Source: Comamonadaceae bacterium G21597-S1
GTDB lineage: Bacteria > Pseudomonadota > Gammaproteobacteria > Burkholderiales > Burkholderiaceae_C
DNA: 64,000 bases
Direction of reading: 5' to 3'
NCBI GenBank assembly: GCA_027214345.1
Contig: JAPWHR010000001.1
Location: forward strand, 248,001-312,000
Shown: piece by piece, positions 9,463-17,882 of the stretch
Numbering within the stretch: the first letter of the stretch is position 1
How the letters are laid out: each line of letters begins with the position of its first letter
Notes under the pieces: model-generated
The model's database searches: none
What the model was told of the DNA's origin: nothing
What the model saw: the letters and a program-made list of their open reading frames with translations, nothing else
Translations under genes and position numbers: made by a program

Positions 9463-10816
9463 CGGCCTGCGCATCGCGGCGCGACGGTTGCGCACCGACC
9501 CGCTGCACACGACTGGCGGGGAAGGTGATGGCGAAGCGAGCCCCCTGGCCGGGCTTGCTGGTGATGAGCAGTTGCGCGCCATGGCGCTGGACGACATGCT
9601 TGACGATCGCCAGGCCCAGGCCGGTGCCGCCGGTCTCGCGCGACCGGCTGCGGTCGACCCGATAGAAACGTTCGGTGAGCCGGGGCAGATGTTCCGGCGC
9701 GATGCCCGGCCCATCATCGGTGACCGAAAACTCGCCGCTGCCGTCCGCATGGCGGAGCCATTGCATCTTCACCGTGCCGCCATTGGGCGTGTAGCGGATC
9801 GCATTGTTGACCAGGTTGGCCATCGCGCTGTGCAACTCCATCTGCGAACCGGCGATCCGGCAGTCGGTATCGATCTGCACGGTGATGTCGTGGCCGACCT
9901 GGGTCATCAGCACTGACAGGTCCCGCCCCTCCTGCGCGCAGGTGTCCATCAGTCCGCGCACGTCGACCCATTCGTCGAGTCGCGGCAGCGGGCTGCCTTC
10001 GAGCCGCGACAGCGTCAGCAAGTCGTTGACCAGGGTCTGCATGCGTTGCGCCTGCTGCGACATCAAGGCCAGATAACGCTGGCGTTCGGGGCCATCCAAG
10101 GGCAGGTTCTGCATCGTCTCGACGAACCCGCCCAGCACGGTCAGCGGCGTGCGAATCTCGTGCGACACATTGGCCACGAAATCGCGCCGCATGGTTTCGG
10201 CCTGCTCGAGGGCGGTCACATCGCGCGACATCATCAGGCTGCGGCCCTCGCCATACGGATGCAGATGCACCGACAGGCGCACCGGGCGGCTGTTGCTGCT
10301 GGCCGGGCCGGGTATCACCACATCGTGTGCATAGTCGCCCCTGGCCTGGTAGGCGGCGAACTGCGGGTCTCGCACCAGGTTGGAGACCTGCTGCATCAGG
10401 TCGCGCTGGGGATCAAAACCGAAGTGGTCGGCCGCGGTCTGGTTGCACCATTCGATGCGGCCCTCGGCATCGAGCAGCACGACACCGTTGGGTGAGGCCT
10501 GGATCGCCGACAGGAACTCTTGCAGGCGCTGCTCGCTTTCGATCAGCTTGCGGTCCCGGATGCGCACCAGGCGCCGGACGCGGTCCGCCATTTCGCCCCA
10601 GTACCCCGGTATCACCGGCGGGCGGCTGGTGTCACCCTCGCGCAGCCAGCTGCGCAGCTTCTGCCCGCGGCGCAGGTCGATCAACACCCACACCATGCTC
10701 GCCACCAGGATACCGACGATGACACGGTGCTCGGGTTGCGCCAGCGTCAACGCGAAATAACCCGCCAACGCACCGGCGAGCTGGAACAGGAAGAAGCGAA
10801 AGACGCGCCAGATCAT
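9452..10816 (-). CDS. phoR: phosphate regulon sensor histidine kinase PhoR
   Basis: 454-residue inner-membrane kinase that phosphorylates PhoB when phosphate is scarce. It has two close N-terminal membrane helices, a PAS domain (residues ~100-200, AIQASPNGVVLLDAEGRI), the H-box NVSHEIRTPL with the phospho-accepting histidine near residue 219, and the HATPase with DDGPGI and GTGLGLAIVKH. There is no large periplasmic loop, as usual for PhoR, which senses through PstSCAB-PhoU. Last gene of the pst-pho operon, 25 bases after phoB. Its 3' end overlaps the convergent membrane-protein gene. Confidence 0.95.
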   Translation of the reverse strand: MIWRVFRFFLFQLAGALAGYFALTLAQPEHRVIVGILVASMVWVLIDLRRGQKLRSWLREGDTSRPPVIPGYWGEMADRVRRLVRIRDRKLIESEQRLQEFLSAIQASPNGVVLLDAEGRIEWCNQTAADHFGFDPQRDLMQQVSNLVRDPQFAAYQARGDYAHDVVIPGPASSNSRPVRLSVHLHPYGEGRSLMMSRDVTALEQAETMRRDFVANVSHEIRTPLTVLGGFVETMQNLPLDGPERQRYLALMSQQAQRMQTLVNDLLTLSRLEGSPLPRLDEWVDVRGLMDTCAQEGRDLSVLMTQVGHDITVQIDTDCRIAGSQMELHSAMANLVNNAIRYTPNGGTVKMQWLRHADGSGEFSVTDDGPGIAPEHLPRLTERFYRVDRSRSRETGGTGLGLAIVKHVVQRHGAQLLITSKPGQGARFAITFPASRVQRVGAQPSRRDAQAVTA

Positions 10817-10841
10817 CGGCCACGGGTGAAGCGTTGCGGCT

Positions 10842-11546
10842 TCAGTGGGGTTGCGACGGGGTCAGGGCCGTCAGGCGATAACCCACGCCACGCACCGTCT
10901 CCACCATCGCGCCGGCTTCGCCCAGCGCCTCGCGCAGGCGTTTCACATGCACGTCGACGGTACGCTCCTCGATGTAGACATGGTCGCCCCAGACCTTGTC
11001 GAGCAACTGGCCGCGGCTGTGCACCCGCTCGGCATGTTTCATCAGGTAGTTCAGCAACTTGAACTCGGTCGGCCCCAGCTTGAGCATGCGATCCTCGTAA
11101 CTGACCCGGTGCGTGGCCGCATCCAGGTGCAGGGAGCCGATGGACACGCTGTCGGCCACACTCTCCGGCGCGCGACGGCGCAACACGGCGCGGATGCGCG
11201 CCAGCAGTTCCTGCGTCGAGAACGGCTTGGTGATGTAGTCGTCGGCTCCGGCGTCCAGCCCAGCCACCTTGTCAGGTTCGTCGCCGCGCGCGGTGATCAT
11301 CAGGATGGGAACCGGCTTGACGCGCGGATCGGCCCGCCAGCGCCGTGCCAGCGCCAGCCCGCTGTGGCCTGGCAACATCCAGTCGAGCAGGATGGCATCG
11401 GGCAATACCTCGTTGATCTCGCGCTGCGCGCCATCGCCATCGGCCACCCAGATCGGCTGGAAGCCGTTGTGGCGCAGATTGACGGAGATCAGCTCGGCGA
11501 TGGCCGGTTCATCCTCCACCACCAGAATTCGCGGCAATTTCGCCAT
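10842..11546 (-). CDS. phoB: phosphate regulon response regulator PhoB
   Basis: 234-residue OmpR-family activator that binds Pho boxes. Receiver domain: acidic pocket VEDEP at residues 10-14, phospho-acceptor D55 in ILLDWML, then MITARG and the DYITKPFS lysine. The winged-helix DNA-binding domain follows, with HVKRLREALGE near the end. The frame extends 39 codons upstream over the phoU end, but ATG at 11546 gives the conserved N-terminus MAKLPRILVVEDE. 22 bases separate it from phoU, so it is co-transcribed. Confidence 0.96.
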   Translation of the reverse strand: MAKLPRILVVEDEPAIAELISVNLRHNGFQPIWVADGDGAQREINEVLPDAILLDWMLPGHSGLALARRWRADPRVKPVPILMITARGDEPDKVAGLDAGADDYITKPFSTQELLARIRAVLRRRAPESVADSVSIGSLHLDAATHRVSYEDRMLKLGPTEFKLLNYLMKHAERVHSRGQLLDKVWGDHVYIEERTVDVHVKRLREALGEAGAMVETVRGVGYRLTALTPSQPH

Positions 11547-11568
11547 CTGCTTGTCGTCCTTCCTGCGT

Positions 11569-12270
11569 TCAGCGCACGACCGATTCGATCTGGTCCATCG
11601 GGGTGTGGCGCACGTCGGCGCCCTTGACCACGTAGATCGTGCATTCGGCGATGTTCTTCGCATGGTCCCCGATGCGTTCGACCGCCTTGGCCAGGAACAG
11701 CAGGTCCAGGCTGGGCGAGATCGTGCGCGGGTCTTCCATCATGTAGGTGATCAGCTTGCGCACGAAGCCGTCGAACTCGCGGTCGATCGCATCGTCTTCC
11801 TTGAGGATCGACAGCGCGATGTTGGCGTCCAGCCGCGCAAAAGCGTCGAGCGACTTGCGCAGCAGCGCGGAGGCCAGTTCGGAGGCGACGCGCACATCGG
11901 AGGCCGGCAGGTTGCGTGCCGCTCCGCTCTCGATGATGGAGCGGACCATGCGCGCGATCTTGTCGGCCTCGTCCCCGGCGCGCTCCAGGTTGGCCGTGGT
12001 CTTGGAGATCGCGATCAGCAGGCGCAGGTCGCGCGCCGTCGGCTGGCGCCGCGCAATGATGGACGACAGGTCATGGTCGATGTCGACCTCCATCGTGTTC
12101 ACCTGCGATTCGTTCGCGGAAACCTGCTCGGCCAGTTCGACGCTGAACTGCGACAAGGCCTGCACCGCGGTACGGATCTGGGACTCGACGAGCCCGCCCA
12201 TCTTCATGACGCGGGTGGAAACGCCGGTCAACTCGCTGTCGAACTGGCTGGAAAGATGTTTGTCGCTCAT
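11569..12270 (-). CDS. phoU: phosphate transport accessory protein PhoU
   Basis: 233-residue all-helical cytoplasmic protein of two PhoU repeats that links the Pst transporter to PhoR and represses the Pho regulon in high phosphate. Start MSDKHLSSQFDSEL is typical, with GGGAG 5 bases before the ATG. Both repeats show the metal-binding pattern: E..ADKIARMVRS in the first and ERIGDHAKNIAE in the second. It sits between pstB and phoB in the operon. Confidence 0.96.
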   Translation of the reverse strand: MSDKHLSSQFDSELTGVSTRVMKMGGLVESQIRTAVQALSQFSVELAEQVSANESQVNTMEVDIDHDLSSIIARRQPTARDLRLLIAISKTTANLERAGDEADKIARMVRSIIESGAARNLPASDVRVASELASALLRKSLDAFARLDANIALSILKEDDAIDREFDGFVRKLITYMMEDPRTISPSLDLLFLAKAVERIGDHAKNIAECTIYVVKGADVRHTPMDQIESVVR

Positions 12271-12295
12271 GGCAACTCCCTGCTGTGATGTTGAC

Positions 12296-13075
12296 TCAAC
12301 CGAATCGGCCGGTGATGTAGTCTTCGGTCTCCTTGCGGGTCGGCTTGAAGAACATCTGCTCCGTCGCCCCGAACTCCATCAGGTCGCCCAGGTACATGTA
12401 GGCCGTGTAGTCGCTGCACCGCGCGGCCTGCTGCATGTTGTGCGTCACGATCACCACCGTGTAGTCGCTCTTGAGCTCGGCGATCAGTTCCTCGATCTTG
12501 GCCGTGGAGATCGGATCGAGCGCCGAACAGGGTTCGTCGAGCAGCAGCACTTCCGGCTTGATCGCGATGCCGCGGGCAATACACAGTCGTTGCTGCTGGC
12601 CGCCCGACAGGCTCGATCCGTTCTGGTTGAGCTTGTCCTTGACCTCGTCCCACAACGCCGCCTTGTGCAAGGCCCATTCGACACGCTCGTCCATGTCGGT
12701 CGAATTGAGGTTCTCGAACAACCGCACGCCAAAGGCGATATTGTCATAGATCGACATCGGAAACGGGGTCGGCTTCTGGAACACCATGCCCACTTTGGCC
12801 CGGATCAGCGCGACATCCTTCTTCGAGGTCAGCAGGTCTTCGTCGTCCAGGATGATCTGGCCTTCGGCGCGCTGCTCCGGATACAGCTCGTACATGCGAT
12901 TGAACACCCGCAGCAAGGTCGACTTGCCGCAGCCGGACGGGCCGATGAAGGCGGTCACCTTGTTCTCGGGGATCTCCAGGTTGATACCCTTGAGCGCGTG
13001 GAACTTGCCGTAATAGAAGTTCAGGTTCTTCACGGATATCTTGGACTTTTCCTGGACAGGTGTTTCGGTATGCAT
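12296..13075 (-). CDS. pstB: phosphate ABC transporter ATP-binding protein PstB
   Basis: 259-residue ATPase of the high-affinity phosphate importer. Walker [10 protein letters not shown] at residues 45-53, Q-loop [15 protein letters not shown] (the PTPFPMSI string is diagnostic of PstB), signature LSGGQQQRL, Walker [13 protein letters not shown] and the switch histidine in [10 protein letters not shown]. Start is ATG at 13075. It is 52 bases downstream of pstA and 25 upstream of phoU. Confidence 0.98.
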   Translation of the reverse strand: MHTETPVQEKSKISVKNLNFYYGKFHALKGINLEIPENKVTAFIGPSGCGKSTLLRVFNRMYELYPEQRAEGQIILDDEDLLTSKKDVALIRAKVGMVFQKPTPFPMSIYDNIAFGVRLFENLNSTDMDERVEWALHKAALWDEVKDKLNQNGSSLSGGQQQRLCIARGIAIKPEVLLLDEPCSALDPISTAKIEELIAELKSDYTVVIVTHNMQQAARCSDYTAYMYLGDLMEFGATEQMFFKPTRKETEDYITGRFG

Positions 13076-13127
13076 GGTGTCTCGAATCGGGTTGAGGGGT
13101 TCGCGGGGCGTCGCGGCGTACGGCCGC

Positions 13128-14009
13128 CTATTTGGCGCGGGTGAACAGTCGCGCCACGATGTTGAGCCCCAGCACGGCCAGCGTGATCAGGAAGACGCCG
13201 GCCCAGGCGAGCTCCTGCCAGTTGTGATAAGGACTCATCGCGAACTTGAAGATCGTCACCGGCAGGCTGGCCATCGGCTCGCTCATGCTCGAGGTCCAGA
13301 ACTGGTTGTTCAGCGCAGTGAAGAGCAGCGGTGCCGTCTCGCCGGCGATACGGGCCACGGCCAGCATGACACCGGTGACCACGCCCGCCCGCGCGGCCTT
13401 GAGCGTGATGCTCAGGATCACCTTCCACTTCGGTGCTCCCAGCGCGTAGGCCGCCTCGCGCAGTCCGGAGGGGATGAGTTGCAACATGTTCTCGGTGGTT
13501 CGGATCACCACTGGAATCACGATCAGTGCCAGCGCGATGGCGCCGGCCCAGCCCGAGAACGACTTGAACTGGGTCACGACGACGGCATAGACGAACAGGC
13601 CGATGACGATGGACGGCGCCGACAGCAGGATATCGTTGACAAAACGCGTGCTGTTGGCCAGCCAGCCCTTGGACTCGAACTCGGCCAGGTAGATGCCCGC
13701 CAGAATGCCGATCGGGGTGCCGACGAAGGTGGCCAGCAGCACCATCAGGAAGGAGCCGTACATGGCATTGGCCAGGCCGCCGACGTCGTTGGGCGGCGGC
13801 GTCATCTGCGTCAATGTCGCCATCGAAAGCCCACCGACACCCAGTCGAACGGTCTCGAACAGTATCCAGAACAGCCAGAACAGTCCGAAGGCCATGGCCA
13901 GCAGCGACAGGGTCAGCGCGATCTGGTTCACCGTCTTGCGCCGCCCGTAGCGGGTCTGGCGCACCTGTTCGAGATCGGCCTCGCGCAGCAGGCGTTCACC
14001 GGTCGTCAT
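13128..14009 (-). CDS. pstA: phosphate ABC transporter permease PstA
   Basis: 293-residue inner-membrane permease with about six helices. The cytoplasmic EAA-type coupling loop reads [15 protein letters not shown], matching PstA. It forms the channel with PstC. Its ATG (14007-14009) overlaps the pstC stop by 4 bases, so it is translationally coupled. The final residues [11 protein letters not shown] form a basic tail. No anomalies. Confidence 0.96.
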   Translation of the reverse strand: MTTGERLLREADLEQVRQTRYGRRKTVNQIALTLSLLAMAFGLFWLFWILFETVRLGVGGLSMATLTQMTPPPNDVGGLANAMYGSFLMVLLATFVGTPIGILAGIYLAEFESKGWLANSTRFVNDILLSAPSIVIGLFVYAVVVTQFKSFSGWAGAIALALIVIPVVIRTTENMLQLIPSGLREAAYALGAPKWKVILSITLKAARAGVVTGVMLAVARIAGETAPLLFTALNNQFWTSSMSEPMASLPVTIFKFAMSPYHNWQELAWAGVFLITLAVLGLNIVARLFTRAK

Positions 14010-15037
14010 GTGCGTGCTCCTTCGTTCTTGCGCAACTGGGACAGCAGCAGCTTGGACAGGCTCAGCACGACGAAGGTGATGAAGAACAGGACCAGGCCCA
14101 GGTACATCAGCGCCGCCTGGTGCAGCCCCTCACCGGCCTCGGCAAATTCGTTGGCCAGCGCAGAGGTGATGCTGTTGGCCGCCTGGAACAGGCTGAGCGA
14201 GTCGAGTTGGTTGAAGTTGCCGATCACGAACGTGACCGCCATGGTCTCGCCGATGGCCCGGCCCAGGCCGAGCATGATGCCGCCGATGACGCCGGCCTTG
14301 GTATAAGGAAGCACGACCTTGGACACCACCTCCCAGGTGGTCGAACCCAGGCCGTAGGCCGACTCCTTGAGCAGGGTCGGCGTGACTTCGAACACATCGC
14401 GCATGACCGCCGCGATGAAGGGAATGATCATGATCGCCAGGATGATGCCGGCGGACAGGATGCCGATACCGACCGGGGGACCGGAGAACAGGGCGCCGAG
14501 GTACGGCACGTCACCGAACAGGGACTGCATCGGCTGCTGCACATAAGTCGACAGGATGGGGCTGAAGACCAGCAGCCCCCACATGCCATAGACGATGGAT
14601 GGAACGGCCGCCAGCAGTTCGATGGCCGTGCCCAGCGGGCGCTTGAGCCAGGCCGGCGAAAGCTCCGTCAGGAACAGCGCGATACCGAAGCTCACCGGCA
14701 CCGCGATCAGCAACGCGATCAGCGACGTCGCCAGCGTGCCGTAGATCATCACCAGGCCACCGAAGTCCTCCTGGACCGGATCCCAGGTCGTGCTGGTGAG
14801 GAAACCCAGGCCGTATTTGTCGATCGCCGGCCAGGCGCTGATGGTCAACGAAGTCAGGATCGCGATCAGGGTGACGAGTGTGAAGATGGCCGCACCCTTG
14901 GCCAGCCAGCCAAAGATACGGTCCGCCATCGGTCCGGAACGGGCGTTTTTCATGGGAGGTGGGCTTGTCGTGGCACGTCGGGGCAACATGGCACCTCTTG
15001 CGATGGGCGGTGCCGCCGGGGAAAGTGTAGTGGACAA
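14006..15037 (-). CDS. pstC: phosphate ABC transporter permease PstC
   Basis: About 343 residues with six predicted helices and the coupling loop [14 protein letters not shown]. Partner of PstA. The first codon is chosen as TTG at 15037, because an ideal AGGAGG (15044-15049) lies 6 bases upstream. An ATG sixteen codons later, preceded by AGAGG, is a second possibility, and [12 protein letters not shown] a third. It follows pstS after 44 bases. The N-terminal ~45 residues before the first helix are poorly conserved in this family, so sequence alone cannot settle the start. Confidence 0.93.
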   Translation of the reverse strand: MSTTLSPAAPPIARGAMLPRRATTSPPPMKNARSGPMADRIFGWLAKGAAIFTLVTLIAILTSLTISAWPAIDKYGLGFLTSTTWDPVQEDFGGLVMIYGTLATSLIALLIAVPVSFGIALFLTELSPAWLKRPLGTAIELLAAVPSIVYGMWGLLVFSPILSTYVQQPMQSLFGDVPYLGALFSGPPVGIGILSAGIILAIMIIPFIAAVMRDVFEVTPTLLKESAYGLGSTTWEVVSKVVLPYTKAGVIGGIMLGLGRAIGETMAVTFVIGNFNQLDSLSLFQAANSITSALANEFAEAGEGLHQAALMYLGLVLFFITFVVLSLSKLLLSQLRKNEGART

Positions 15038-15081
15038 GCTGAACCTCCTGGGATCCGATGGCGTTGCGTTCCGGCTTGCGC

Positions 15082-16125
15082 TTACTTCAGCGCGACCGGC
15101 TTGCCCGAGGCGTCGGTGACCTGGCTCCAGGCCTTCTCGACGGCGCTCACGACGGAGTCGGGCATCGGCACGTAGTCCAGATCGGCGGCAATCTGGTCGC
15201 CGCTCTTGTAGGCCCAGCTAAAGAACTTGAAGACTTCGGCCGCGTTTGCCGGCTGGTCCTGCTTGAGGTGCATCAGGATGAAGGTGGCGGTCGAGATCGG
15301 CCATGCGTCCTTGCCGGGCTGATCGGTGATCAGCTGGTAGAACGACTTGTTCCAGTCGGCACCGGCCGCGGCGGCCTTGAACGAGGAGTCGTCGGGCGAG
15401 ACGAAAACACCATCGCGGTTCTTCATCTGCGTGTACGTCATCTTGTTCTGCTTGACATACGAATACTCGACGTAACCGATCGAGTTGGGCAGGCGGTTGA
15501 CGAACGCGGCAACCCCTTCGTTACCCTTGCCACCGGCTCCGACCGGCCAGTTGACGGCTGTGCCCTCGCCGACCTTGGCTTTCCATTCCGGGTGGACGCG
15601 GCTGAGGTAGTTGGTGAAGTTGAAGGTCGTGCCTGAGCCGTCGGCACGGCGCACCGGCGCGATCGCGGCGTCCGGCAACGGCAGGCCCGGGTTCAGCGCC
15701 TTGAGCGCCGGGTCGTTCCACTTGGTGATCTTGCCCAGGTAGATGTCGCCCAGCACCTGGCCGTCGAGTTTCATCTGTCCGGGGGCAATACCCTTGATGT
15801 TGACCACCGGCACGGTGCCGCCGATGACGGTCGGGAACTGGAACTGGCCCTTGCCCTTGAGTACCTCGTCGGTCTGCGGCATGTCGGAGGCACCGAAATC
15901 GACCGTCTTGGAGTCGATCTGCTTGATGCCGGCGCCGGAGCCCACGGACTGGTAGTTGACCTTGACGCCGGTGGCCTTGTTGTATTCGGCAGCCCACTTC
16001 GAGTAGACCGGAGCCGGGAAGCTGGCGCCCGCGCCGGTAATGCTTTGCGCGCCCGCGACGGACAGGAATGCGGCCGAGGCAACGGCGGCGCTGCCAACCA
16101 GTGCTGTCTTGAAGCTGAATTTCAT
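15082..16125 (-). CDS. pstS: periplasmic phosphate-binding protein PstS
   Basis: 347-residue precursor. A Sec signal peptide (MKFSFK, hydrophobic core, cleavage likely after A26 in SVAGA-Q) is followed by the PstS N-terminus [16 protein letters not shown]. Phosphate-ligand loops include [18 protein letters not shown] and [19 protein letters not shown] precedes the ATG. It is the first gene of the pstSCAB-phoUBR operon and lies directly behind a Pho box at 16198-16215, so strong induction on phosphate limitation is expected. Confidence 0.98.
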   Translation of the reverse strand: MKFSFKTALVGSAAVASAAFLSVAGAQSITGAGASFPAPVYSKWAAEYNKATGVKVNYQSVGSGAGIKQIDSKTVDFGASDMPQTDEVLKGKGQFQFPTVIGGTVPVVNIKGIAPGQMKLDGQVLGDIYLGKITKWNDPALKALNPGLPLPDAAIAPVRRADGSGTTFNFTNYLSRVHPEWKAKVGEGTAVNWPVGAGGKGNEGVAAFVNRLPNSIGYVEYSYVKQNKMTYTQMKNRDGVFVSPDDSSFKAAAAGADWNKSFYQLITDQPGKDAWPISTATFILMHLKQDQPANAAEVFKFFSWAYKSGDQIAADLDYVPMPDSVVSAVEKAWSQVTDASGKPVALK

Positions 16126-16182
16126 GGAAGTTCCTTTGATAAGTCGGGTTCGGTGTGTCAGATCTGCATCTGCTCGCCAGTG

Positions 16183-16215
16183 ACTTTAAGAACCTTGTGT
16201 GACGAAGCCGTGACA
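16183..16215 (-). promoter_or_regulatory. Pho box and -10 of the pstS operon
   Basis: Read on the minus strand, two 7-base half-sites TGTCACG and CGTCACA are separated by 4 bases (16198-16215). This is the 11-base-period direct repeat that PhoB recognises (consensus CTGTCAT-N4-CTGTCAT). Nine bases further on is TAAAGT (plus-strand 16183-16188), placed as the -10 of a PhoB-dependent promoter that lacks a good -35. The leader to the pstS ATG would be about 50 nt. Architecture is read from sequence; binding is inferred. Confidence 0.7.
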
Positions 16216-16250
16216 TTGACGGCCCGATCGTCGATTCCGACGCCGGCACG

Positions 16251-16287
16251 CCCGTGTCACGGGAATTTCATGCCGATGACGTGAAAT
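16251..16287 (+). promoter_or_regulatory. two inverted repeats upstream of the CorA/ZntB-like gene
   Basis: CCCGTG-T-CACGGG (16251-16263) is a perfect 6-bp inverted repeat with a 1-base centre. ATTTCA (16265-16270) and TGAAAT (16282-16287) form a second one around 11 bases. They lie 45-80 bases before the transporter start, between it and the Pho box of pstS. They could be operator half-sites; no regulator can be named. Confidence 0.3.
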
Positions 16288-16331
16288 CGACAAGCTACCG
16301 CCCGCCACCCTGCTCCGACGCCTTCTGCTCC

Positions 16332-17351
16332 ATGACATCCATCCCATCTCCTGATTACGGCGCCGACGCAACCGGCCTGGTGTGCGGATTCCGGTTCGGG
16401 CCGCAAGGCAGGGGCACGCCGGTGGATGCCCGGCAGGCCCTGCAGTGGCTTGCCCAGCGCGAATCGCCAGCCGGCGCCGGGTTCGTCTGGTTGCATTTCA
16501 ATCTCGCCCAGGCCGCCACGGCGCGATGGTTGCGCAAGCACCTGCAACTCTCGCCCGTGTTTCACGAAGCCTTGGGCGACGGTTCCCGCTCGACCCGGAT
16601 CGAAATGGACGACGACATGCTGATTGCCGTCGTCAACGACGTCTGTTACGACTTCTCGTTCGAACCCACGGACGTGGCAACCTTGTGGTTGTCGGTCGGT
16701 CCGCGACTGGTCGTCAGCGCCAGGATGCAGCCCCTGCGCGCAATCGACCGGCTGCGCGAGTCGGTCCGGCGCGGCGCGACGCTGGGCTCGTCGGTCGACA
16801 TGCTGGTGCACCTGATGCACGATCAGGGCGACGTGCTGGTGCAGATCGTGCGCGAGACCACGGCGCGGGTGGATCAGCTGGAAGACAAGCTGCTCGCGGG
16901 ACGGCTGGCACGCAAGCGAGCCGATCTCGGGTCGCTGCGACGCGTGCTGGTGCGTCTGCAGCGGCTGCTGGCGCCAGAACCCGCCGCGCTGTTCCGCCTG
17001 CTGCGCCTGCCGCCGGAATGGATCGTCGAATCCGACCTCGATGGCCTGCGCCAGGCCACCGAAGAGTTCGACGTCGCGCTGCGCGACATGGCCACGCTGG
17101 TCGAACGCATCAAGTTGCTGCAGGAAGACATCGCCGGCCGGGTGGCCGAAGCCAACAACCGCAGCCTTTTCTTGCTGACGATCGTCACGGTGCTGGCCTT
17201 GCCGATCAACATCATGGCGGGCCTGTTCGGCATGAACGTGGGTGGCGTGCCGCTGGTACACAGCGACGAGGGGTTCTGGATCATCGTGATTGTCGCCGTC
17301 GCCTTGACCGCGCTCTCTGGCTGGATCGCATACACGCTGGCCCGCGACTAA
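16332..17351 (+). CDS. CorA/ZntB-family divalent metal transporter
   Basis: 339-residue member of the CorA superfamily: a long soluble N-terminal funnel domain, a helical stalk (VDQLEDKLLAGRLARKR), and two C-terminal membrane helices with the pore motif GMN in LFGMNVGGVP. The NNRSLFLLTIVTVLALPIN stretch before the pore and the GGVP sequence after GMN resemble ZntB (zinc) more than Mg-specific CorA, but ion choice cannot be read from sequence. I chose ATG at 16332 (MTSIPSPDYGADATG) rather than the more upstream ATG at 16254, since the upstream 26 residues look non-coding. Divergent from pstS. Confidence 0.88.
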   Translation: MTSIPSPDYGADATGLVCGFRFGPQGRGTPVDARQALQWLAQRESPAGAGFVWLHFNLAQAATARWLRKHLQLSPVFHEALGDGSRSTRIEMDDDMLIAVVNDVCYDFSFEPTDVATLWLSVGPRLVVSARMQPLRAIDRLRESVRRGATLGSSVDMLVHLMHDQGDVLVQIVRETTARVDQLEDKLLAGRLARKRADLGSLRRVLVRLQRLLAPEPAALFRLLRLPPEWIVESDLDGLRQATEEFDVALRDMATLVERIKLLQEDIAGRVAEANNRSLFLLTIVTVLALPINIMAGLFGMNVGGVPLVHSDEGFWIIVIVAVALTALSGWIAYTLARD

Positions 17352-17391
17352 AGCCCACGACCAGACCGGGGGTGGCGTTCGCAGCATGCGA

Positions 17392-17409
17392 TTGTCATCA
17401 AACTGTTGC
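17392..17409 (+). promoter_or_regulatory. Pho-box-like repeat before the glycosyltransferase remnant
   Basis: TTGTCAT-CAAA-CTGTTGC: a first half-site matching 6 of 7 bases of the PhoB consensus CTGTCAT, the canonical 4-base A-rich spacer, and a second half-site matching its first four bases. It stands 22 bases before the ATG of the broken GT4 gene. If real, that gene was once phosphate-starvation induced. The second half-site is degenerate, so this is a candidate only. Confidence 0.4.
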
Positions 17410-17431
17410 ACCTCGGCCCCACCATGGCCCC

Positions 17432-17765
17432 ATGCAGCAGCCGTTCTTGCAGATCGCACTCGTCATCGAGTCCTACCCGCCCGAGATCACATGGGGTCGC
17501 CTGCAGCGTCTGGCACATCGTGCACGGCATGCGCGCGCGGACATCGGGTGCAGTTGATCCGGTACGGCGCCCAGGGCCTGCTCGCGCCGCCGGGCGACGT
17601 TGCCGGTTTCGTGCAGAACGCCATCGACCTCGCGGCCCATGCTCCCCCGGCGCCGGGTGATGGGCGCTGCGGACCGGGCCAGCGTCGCGCATCTCCGTTG
17701 GATCACCGTCATGGAGGAAATCGAGCAGGTCTGCATCGGGACCTTGCGCCGTTCACGCGACCCGA
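17432..17765 (+). pseudogene. GT4 glycosyltransferase remnant, internally deleted and frameshifted
   Basis: Three frames each carry pieces of one GT4 (group 1) glycosyltransferase. Starting at ATG 17432, frame 2 reads QIALVIESYPPEI then LQRLAH, like the family N-terminus (V-T-E-T-Y-P-P-E-I-N-G-V). Frame 3 carries VHGMRAR, and frame 1 continues ARGHRVQLIR, the next conserved segment. Frame 1 then jumps straight to GAQGLLAPPGDVAGF and AIDLAAHAP, a C-terminal GT4 motif. Frame 2 resumes with RRRVMGAADRASVAHLRW and the tail VMEEIEQVCIGTL. Around 240 central residues are missing. No intact frame exists. From 17766 to about 17871 I see nothing recognisable. Confidence 0.68.
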
Positions 17766-17871
17766 CGGCCCGGTGCTTGCAGCCAACGGGTGCCAGCGGG
17801 CTGGTCGGGACGCCGGCGCTGACCCTGTGGCCGTGATGTGCCGTCGCCGACGCGCCATGGCCGCCCCTGCC

Positions 17872-17877
17872 CATAAT
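17872..17877 (+). promoter_or_regulatory. -10 hexamer immediately before the CYTH-CHAD gene
   Basis: CATAAT, 5 of 6 matches to TATAAT, six bases before the ATG at 17883. No clear -35 is seen at 15-19 bases. If active, transcription would start at about the ATG (leaderless) or 26 bases before the alternative ATG at 17910. Confidence 0.3.
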
Positions 17878-17882
17878 CGATC

